From contig CM074184.1 in the NCBI GenBank assembly GCA_037179385.1, positions 17,502,001-17,566,000 of the forward strand: a DNA stretch of 64,000 nt, in the 5' to 3' direction. The position numbers were made by a program, and so were the translations under genes. Positions within the stretch are counted from its first letter, which is position 1. Every line of letters begins with the position of its first letter. Of the stretch, positions 58,119-64,000 are shown piece after piece. Source of the stretch: Holothuria scabra. Its lineage: Eukaryota; Echinodermata; Holothuroidea; Aspidochirotida; Holothuriidae. The notes below the pieces were generated by a model. It was not told the origin of the DNA, made no database searches, and worked only from the letters and a program-made list of their open reading frames with translations.

Positions 58119-59304
58119 CATGGGCGTCCGCAGAAATTTTTATGAGTGGGGGGGGGGGGGGCAAGATCATTCATGGATGATTGAATTGTGTGCACTATCT
58201 AAGCGGAGAGCCACCATCAGTTGGCGCGGAGCGTACAAGGAAATTTTGGGCCTTACTAACCCTCCAGATGGCCGGAAACGACACTTGGCGAGTGTTTTAA
58301 GCTGCATGTACCCAGCCTGGAAACAGGAATTTCATGTCTGTAAATTTTAGATTTTTAGAATTTTCAATGCAAAAAATTGTTGAAGGGAAAATCATGGATG
58401 ATTGAATTGTGTGCACTATCTAAGCGGAGCGGCATCATCGGTTGGCGCGGAGCGTACAAGAAAATTTTGGGCCTTACAAACCCTCCAGATGGCCGGAAAC
58501 GACACTTGGCGAGTGTTATAAGCTGCATGTACCCAGCCCTGAAACAGGAATTTCATGTCTGTAATTTTTAGATTTTTAGAATTTTCAATGTAAAAAATTG
58601 TTGAAGGGAAAATCATGGATGATTGAATTGTGTACACTATCTAAGCGGAGCGGCATCATCGGTTGGCGCGGAGCGTACAAGAAAATTTTGGGCCTTACAA
58701 ACCCTCCAGATGGCCGGAAACGACACTTGGCGAGTGTTATAAGCTGCATGTACCCAGCCCTGAAACAGGAATTTCATGTCTGTAATTTTTAGATTTTTAG
58801 AATTTTCGGTAACGGCCTCGCACGCCTATGCACGATAAAACTTACAACTGTCAAACAGCCTATATAGGCCTATGTCCGTTACCTAATTATGAACCATGCA
58901 TACACCCCCTCCCCCCACCCCCGTATTCACCTTGTATATCCAAGTTACACCCACGCGTCACCACTTGAGATCAGCACGGGACCAAACCAAGACCAACGCA
59001 TTCATCAATGATCGGATGCCATATGCACACTACATACCTGACAACTAGGCTAGTACATAGTTTTTACAATTACAAATTTCCAATAGATATCACGAATGAT
59101 GGTCCCCAAATTACGATTTCACTATTCAGCATACTGCACCATCTTCTCTTTTGCTATTCCTGGTCAAATGTCCGCATATTTCACGAGTAAAAACTGACGC
59201 TGTGAGTGAAGGTATTTTGATGATTTATTTCTAATTTTTTTATTTTAATTTTAAATTTTTTTTTTCACAAGTTTGATTCCCCCCCCCCCTTGCGGACGCC
59301 CATG
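58119..59304. mobile_element. CATGGGCGTCCGCA-ended element (family C1) nested in the hAT, 8-bp TSD
   Basis: The tips CATGGGCGTCCGCA and TGCGGACGCCCATG are perfect inverted repeats, each followed inward by a G/C homopolymer (58149 and 59279). It is flanked by a perfect 8-bp duplication GTAACTGG (58111-58118 and 59305-59312). The 1186 bp contain a 221-bp tandem array and no intact gene. A shorter relative with its own 8-bp duplication is at 63241-63521. The 8-bp duplication suggests hAT-type integration, although the tips are not CAGNG. Confidence 0.85.
58172..58806 (+). repeat. 221-bp tandem repeat, about 2.9 copies
   Basis: Units start at 58172, 58393 and 58614, an exact 221-bp period; the third stops in ATTTTTAGAATTTTC. 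Units 2 and 3 are almost identical, while unit 1 has several differences. Each contains an open stretch of about 64 codons (WMIELCALSKRSGIIGWRG, then KRHLASVISCMYPALKQEF) ending at the same TAG. That frame is CpG-rich and conserved between units, but with units 2 and 3 this similar, conservation is not evidence of coding selection. Confidence 0.9.
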
Positions 59305-59436
59305 GTAACTGGCTGCATCTGATAATGCAACTGTAGCCAGTATGAGAGCCCCGTGCAAACGGCTGTATCTCCGAATAATATTTCCCAAGTCATTCACACA
59401 TCTGAACTGCTAAAAGATGCAAGAAAAGTGGAAATC

Positions 59437-59643
59437 ATGAATAATTGCTGGAAACCCGACTCCTTACACACACTTCATAGTCGACAGTTTAAGGGAGGCA
59501 AACGTGTAACATTCCAGCGGAGATGGATTGAGCAGCGTAGATGTCTTGGATACAGCAGTCATCCCGATTTCATAGGGGGGTGGTGTCTACCATGTATTTT
59601 GTTTCTAAGTTTTAAGTATGTTTTAAAAATGTTAAACTTTTAA
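59437..59643 (+). pseudogene. TTF-type zinc-finger fragment of a hAT transposase
   Basis: The frame reads CWKPDSLHTLHSRQFKGGKR and then VTFQRRWIEQRRCLGYSS, with a WCLPCILF block. This matches the TTF-type finger of ZMYM1-like hAT proteins (basic residues, FQxxW, LxYS, CxPCxLF). The chain then runs into hydrophobic nonsense and stops at 59641. The downstream transposase is absent. It is the second surviving piece of the element starting at 57501. Confidence 0.65.
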
Positions 59644-60018
59644 AGCTTCAGTAAGTATTTTTTTTATGGATTTCTGACTTAGTGAAGAATAACAAAACTA
59701 TCCCACTTGATATCTCCAACACTTAACGGGGCCAAATATGAAGGGCCAATAATCCTCCATAATGGGTGTCAAATACTTGACTTGAACTTGAAAAAACATT
59801 GCTTTCGCCTGAACTTTGGAGTATCATTTTTTTAGGGGGGGGGGTGGCTCCATACCATTCATTTCGTTTGCCCTATCCCCCTTTCGGTGGCACTAGTCCT
59901 TCCCATCACACACCTCACATGGTTTTTAGAAAATGGCGAAATACTTATTTTTTCGGAAATATTCAAAACGCAAACCGTAGCCACCCCCTTTTTAAAACCC
60001 TAGATCCGCCACTGTATA

Positions 60019-60525
60019 ATGTTTGCTGTCCCAACATCGCTCTTGGCTAACCTTCGCAGCAGGTATGGAATATGCCCCTGTCACTGCGTGAATAGTGTAA
60101 TAACATCGTGCAACGCCGCTTTCAGTAACAAAAAATGGTTAGAAGCGGGATTGGTATCAGAGCATCCCAGGAACGTTGTCTTGACAGTTCTTGACGTTCT
60201 TGACTGTGTGTTTTCATGGCTAGAAAACTATGCGAGATTTACGAAGACGTGTGTTGGAAATCACCTGCAGCATGGCACGACTGTCGGTGACATATATAGA
60301 GTTGACGTTCAGTGCAAACTGTACCGGTACCCCACCAAATTTACGGCAACAATAACGATTGAATATTGTGATAAGGAGTTTTATCTATTGGTCTATTGTG
60401 ATAAGGAGTTTTACCTATTGGTTCCGGTCACGGCCTTTTTGCCAGTTGTGGCTCACTGGCTTGTTTTCCCTACTCCATTGCTTATGCGGAGCATCACGCA
60501 CAACGGCAATAGGTTCCATTTTTAG
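60019..60525 (+). CDS. Unrecognised ORF (168 aa) with in-frame 30-bp duplication
   Basis: An uninterrupted frame runs from 60019 to the TAG at 60523. The central part reads like protein (KKWLEAGLVSEHPRNVVLTV, RYPTKFTATITIEY). Residues CDKEFYLLVY occur twice because 60364-60393 is repeated at 60394-60423, an in-frame 30-bp duplication. The first 15 or so codons adjoin the hAT tip and may not belong. No domain is recognised, no splice partner was found, and a tRNA-like sequence follows on the other strand. It could be an exon, a decayed repeat ORF or chance. Confidence 0.3.
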   Translation: MFAVPTSLLANLRSRYGICPCHCVNSVITSCNAAFSNKKWLEAGLVSEHPRNVVLTVLDVLDCVFSWLENYARFTKTCVGNHLQHGTTVGDIYRVDVQCKLYRYPTKFTATITIEYCDKEFYLLVYCDKEFYLLVPVTAFLPVVAHWLVFPTPLLMRSITHNGNRFHF

Positions 60526-60538
60526 AGTCTTTGCTATG

Positions 60539-60607
60539 ACTCTACGTGGGAATCGAACCCGGCCTTCCGCGTGAAAGGCGAATGCTCTACCGTTAGACCA
60601 AACACGC
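60539..60607 (-). pseudogene. tRNA-Glu(UUC)-like sequence, degenerate
   Basis: On the minus strand there is an A box TGGTCTAACGG, a B box GGTTCGATTCC and a 5-bp anticodon stem (TTCGC/GCGGA) with loop CTTTCAC, giving anticodon UUC. The acceptor stem pairs poorly, and the T stem has only three good pairs. It is therefore a tRNA pseudogene or the head of a tRNA-derived SINE rather than a working tRNA. Just past its 3' end, TAGAGTC and GACTCTA can form a hairpin. The internal Pol III promoter boxes look intact. Confidence 0.6.
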
Positions 60608-61866
60608 GGTCTGCACGTTTGTGAGTAGGCCTATCTGTACATATATTATTTTGGCAAAGCTATCAATACAATATCTTTCTAGATTACCGCAAAAAAAATT
60701 CATGCCGTAGTGAACTTTATTGGCGGTAACCTAGCGAAACTGTGTTTATTGATTTGCCAAAAAGTTGCCACCATATTGCGTGTAGACATTTCTAAAATTC
60801 AAAAATTTTCGTTAAGGGGAAACCCACCCTCCCCAGGCATGCGATTCACCAAAACGGACAGATCAGTTGGACCCTCGGAACTTGGGAGCATTAGACTAAT
60901 CCCTGTCATATTGAACAGTTGTCTCATTTTCGCTTATGTGAAAACTCCGATTAGATTCTTAAATGACCGTCGTAGTGAACAAGTCAAGATACCGCCCACT
61001 TTTTGTATGAATTTACTTGACAATTAAGAATTTACCTCTTATATGAAACAAAATCGAATGACAATCATTTTACTAACATGATTCCAAAGAAATTATTAGA
61101 GGAGGAAACCTAAAATGCTTGCAAATGCAACTTAGAGACTTTTCATGCCCTCTTTCTGACTTTGGTGCTTTGAACGAGTCCATTTTTTGTGTGGAAGCTT
61201 AATATCTAGCCTTGGCAAAAATGTTTAATATTGAATCGAATTGAATGTACAATAAATGTATTACTAAATTTTAAAAAAAATGTCTTTTATAAAATTAAAC
61301 AATGATAATTTTTTGTAAACAACGGATTCTGTACAGTGTTAATATTCACTGGAAAACTATCCATTCCCCTTCTAAATAGTGGAGGAATCAAATGATATGA
61401 ATAAATATATCCACTGCTTCGTAGAAACCAATATTGAAGGTTTTTTTAACCGAGAAAGTACGGTGGGGAAAAGTGTGCAACGGATATTTTTGACCGGTGA
61501 AAGATGTTGTTAAGACATTGATTGACAAAATCATGAGTGAACAAAGTGGATACAATGTGACATAGTTTCTAGGGAAACCTGAAAAGTTCGTTGTCCTTAA
61601 TTTGCTATTGAATTAGTACAGAACCTTAGCTGGTTGTTTTCTGGCCTGTTACGGTGGCTCTTCAGTGAGTTTTGTATGGACAAGTTAACTTTATATGAGC
61701 TAAGGCATAATGAGGAATGTATTAATGGCTGAACAAACTGTATTAATTGAAGGGATATACAGTATTAACGATTTCTATGAAACCCCTATAGATACACTGT
61801 GGTAGAAAATCTACGAAAAAGTGAGGGCGCTCTCAAAATGAGACAAAAACTGTTCAATATGTAGCA

Positions 61867-62075
61867 AAAGTCAGCGGTCCGCCGGTGGCAAAATGGTCGA
61901 CAGCGGGCCGATGGCGGTCCGCCAGCTGAATCCCAACTTCCATGACGTTTGCATACAGTTGTTTAACCAATCAGCATCGCTGCCATCGGCGGACAGCTGG
62001 CTTGTCACTGGACAATCCACCGGCAGACCGCCATCAGGCCGACCAAATTTTGCTCTCAGGGATGATGTCAATTCA
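61867..62075. repeat. GC-rich imperfect inverted repeat with GATGGCGGTC words
   Basis: The left arm (61870-61920) has GCGGTCCGCCGGTGG, TGGTCG and GATGGCGGTCCGCC. The right arm (62000-62048) read in reverse has TTGGTCGGCCTGATGGCGG and TCTGCCGGTGG. Together they can fold into a hairpin. It is CpG-dense against an AT-rich background. It could be a foldback element or a promoter-proximal structure. Confidence 0.5.
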
Positions 62076-62105
62076 CGCTTTTCATTTTATAAAAGAGAGA
62101 TCCGG
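61960..62105 (+). promoter_or_regulatory. Possible promoter: CCAAT box and TATA box
   Basis: ACCAATCAGC (CCAAT at 61967-61971) and TATAAAA (62088-62094) lie about 117 bp apart in the same orientation, in and just after the CpG-dense inverted repeat. ATGs at 62105 and 62126 open a 101-aa frame without recognised domains. The motifs are short and could be chance, and the spacing is wide. Support is weak. Confidence 0.25.
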
Positions 62106-63018
62106 TGACGGGCTTACAAGTCAAAATGTCAAGCAAGCAAACCAAAACGTTTACGCTGTTGATCAAAACATCCCGTACTAAATTACCTCCAGGCTTGAGA
62201 GGTGTAACCTTTCGAACACTGTCCATGGACATGTTACGACACATGTGTCCTGAAATGTGTCCTGTGTCCTTAATATCTCTAGACCAAGAGAGTCCCTGGA
62301 CCGACAAGTGGTGGCGCCATAGCAAAATAACAGCACATCGATTTCGACATTGCCACCAGCCTACTGAGTACACACATAATATTTTGATGAACAAACGTAC
62401 ATGCATTTGACATAACGAGATAAATCCAAATTAGCGCGGGAGAATTTATAAGGTCGCAAGAATAACGCAATAATAACCCAATCCACAGTATTATTGCCTG
62501 ATATGGTAACAACTGATGAACGTTATTGTTAAGGAAACCTGTCTGGCTTTTTGAATCGCTGTAAGAAGGACTTGGGAAGATAATTTTACATTTGTGTAAA
62601 CTTTTCTCTTTCGAACTTACTGCAGTGGTTGAAAGTCTTTTATTGAGTGAAGGTAGCCTAACGTTAACCGTTAGCGGATCTGGTGCATACGCAATGTAAA
62701 CGTAATCGTAACGCAGACATTCCTTCGTTTGGCCTAGCCTAGGCCTAGGCTTAGCATAATTTACAGTACTTAGTAAATACCGCTGAGGCTCAGATTTGTG
62801 AAACGCGTTTTACGCAAATCTCGCTAATAATGGCGTCATTGGTAGTAAAGGCAGATCATGGCTACTAACTGTTACCCAGTCAGGTTGTTCTAACTTCTAT
62901 TCCATTCTAAATGAGGAGAAACAAGTTTTAAGTTCACATTTTTATGATAAATGATGTGTTGTTCTCAATCAAAGTTGGCAAGTGCGCTGGTCAGGGGTTT
63001 GATTACATGTTTGTAAAG

Positions 63019-63240
63019 AGCAGTCCCCCCAAACTTATTTTGAAGAAAAAGCTAAATAATACATTTTTCAACTTATTTCTCCTTCAAAGTATTTTTCATT
63101 ACCTTTTATTACTTTACTATTGCATATTGAAGGTAAACCAAGCAGTTATTTCCAGTATTCACAGTTGAAGAGAAAAAACATTGTCACATGACTCCCAACA
63201 GCCAGTCATGAAACTGGACAGTTTACTGCATTTCTTCAAT
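63019..63240 (-). repeat. Dispersed repeat family R1, copy 4
   Basis: On the minus strand it reads ACTGTCCAGTTTCATGACTGG, GTCATGTGACAATGTTT, GGTTTACCTTCAAT, AAATACTTTGAAG and AAATAAGTTTGGGGGGACTGCTC. It is interrupted at its left (minus-strand) end by the C1 element at 63241. Confidence 0.65.
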
Positions 63241-63521
63241 AATGGGCGTCCGCAGAAAAATGTCACGGGGAGGGGGGGCAAAATTTCAAGATGGGGGCAA
63301 AACCTCCGAGTCACCATGAATTTACATGAAATGTGCGAAAATTTCAGCCCAAAATGCCTCCCAGAGTGCCAGAAATGGCATTTCTAAAGCCTATTTTTGG
63401 CATAGTAACTCGGAAAACACATTTTGTTTGGGTTTTTGCTTTGATTTTTATACGTTTTTTCAAATTTTTCATTTTCCAGGGGGGGCAAATGCCCCCTTGC
63501 CCTTACCTGCCGACGCCCATG
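63241..63521. mobile_element. C1-family MITE (281 bp) with 8-bp TSD
   Basis: The tips are AATGGGCGTCCGCAG at the left and, as reverse complement, CATGGGCGTCGGCAGG at the right. It is flanked by a perfect 8-bp duplication TCTTCAAT (63233-63240 and 63522-63529). Facing G runs lie inside each tip. It is related to the larger element at 58119-59304 but lacks the tandem array. Non-coding. Confidence 0.85.
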
Positions 63522-64000
63522 TCTTCAATTTAGGATGACTGCTCCTGCCCTTTAACCATTGCTTTTCCTTCCACAGCATTAACCATTCACTTCTTTCCAC
63601 AGCAAATACATCATACTGCTCTTCTCAAGTGGAGAAAAAAGAAGAAACACATTTTACTGCGGGGGAAAAAAAAGAAAAACTTTGTTTTTCTCTGGAAAAA
63701 AAAATAAAGTTTCAGCACACTCTTTAAAGGTAGGAGTTGTTTAAAATGATGTCATTTCTAGGCACTGATTTTGAATTAGTACCAATATCGTTAATAATGT
63801 TCAATGGCGTTATCAGAAGAAACCGCTTACTACAAGAGGTTAACAACGGTGTATTCAGTTTCAACAGCCAGCTAAAAGTTGCTAATGCCCTTGTAACATG
63901 CAAACAAGAGCTACGCCTAGTGGGGCTGTTCCAATTAACGCAAATACATTTAAGGACAATGTAAATGGTAGTAACCATGTAAACTTAAATGGGTTTTGTA

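Larger units (their letters stand above)
57501..60014 (+). mobile_element. Eroded hAT transposon with TTF-type zinc-finger fragment
   Basis: The left tip CAGTGGCGGATTTAGGG (57501) and right tip CCTAGATCCGCCACTG (to 60014) are inverted repeats starting CAGTG, the hAT signature. Both are followed inward by GGTGGCT-type sequence. Between them lie an N-terminal coding piece (57926-58114) and a TTF zinc-finger piece (59437-59643), but no catalytic RNase H-like domain, so it is internally deleted. A 1.19-kb element is nested at 58119-59304. The flanking octamers (CCTATGAT; TATAATGT) do not match cleanly, so no target duplication is claimed. Confidence 0.7.
37101..64000. other. Repeat-rich, CpG-replete region without a confident host gene
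   Basis: Outside listed elements I find no exon with recognised domains. The gaps 38411-40540, 41200-42835, 43084-44415, 45091-46496, 46757-47214, 47405-49595, 50376-53318, 53640-54510, 55339-56831, 60608-61866, 62411-63018 and 63530-64000 hold AT-rich sequence, homopolymer runs and short unclassified repeats. One weak repeat pair is 41484-41513 with 45448-45477 (CCATTTTGCATSTATRYTCCTTGAAAA). Small ORFs here look like chance. Confidence 0.5.

Noticed and set aside
57501..60014. 8-bp target duplication for the outer hAT
   Set aside because: The flanking octamers CCTATGAT and TATAATGT do not match convincingly.
60539..60607. Functional tRNA-Glu gene
   Set aside because: Acceptor and T stems do not pair properly even though the anticodon arm and Pol III boxes look good.
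62105..62410. 101-codon ORF as a real first exon
   Set aside because: There is no recognised domain and no clear donor; only the nearby CCAAT and TATA words support it.

Overview
This is a window of animal nuclear DNA, most likely from a marine invertebrate deuterostome. The grounds are coding exons with animal-type splice sites, separated by an intron of about 15 kb; an AT-rich background; strong local CpG depletion; a DIRS1-type retrotransposon; and many short inverted-repeat (MITE-like) elements of hAT, TTAA-target and unknown type. An echinoderm or hemichordate is my best guess from the repeat style, but the species cannot be fixed from this sequence. There are no bacterial genes, operons or CRISPR arrays.

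The one host gene I can support is on the + strand. Two exons, 14475-14612 and 29780-30033, have strong splice sites and compatible phases. Together they encode transmembrane helices 2-4 and the C-terminus of a small four-helix membrane protein that resembles the PMP22/EMP/claudin superfamily. Its first exons were not found. A polyadenylation signal follows at 30068, and an AATAAA at 36617 could serve a longer 3' end. CpG is very rare up to about 37.1 kb and about ten times denser just beyond it. This fits a methylated transcription unit ending near 36.7 kb.

The 15-kb intron holds a decayed L2/CR1-like non-LTR fragment (18.2-19.5 kb) and a structurally complete, coding-defective DIRS1-type element (22545-29024). 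The DIRS element has inverted terminal repeats, an internal complementary region that matches its own end-to-end junction, a gag-like ORF with three in-frame stops, an RT-RNase H ORF with one stop, and a tyrosine recombinase ORF with frame changes and a probable internal deletion.

The rest is layered mobile DNA. Supported families are: (1) a TATAGACGAATCC-ended family with four copies; (2) a TTAA-flanked AGKGGCTCATTGAG family with three copies; (3) a TTAA-flanked 301-bp family with three copies; (4) a piggyBac-like 251-bp element; (5) hAT-like miniature elements with 8-bp target duplications; (6) a CATGGGCGTCCGCA-ended family with 8-bp duplications; and (7) an eroded hAT carrying a TTF-type zinc-finger fragment, into which a family-6 element with a 221-bp tandem array has inserted. 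The flanks of the DIRS element have a paralogue at 40.5-41.2 kb that lacks DIRS but carries a family-1 MITE, so each copy serves as an empty site for the other.

From 37 to 64 kb I see no confident host gene. There are two unrecognised ORFs (53.3 and 60.0 kb), a degenerate tRNA-Glu-like sequence, and a GC-rich inverted repeat followed by CCAAT and TATA motifs near 62 kb.
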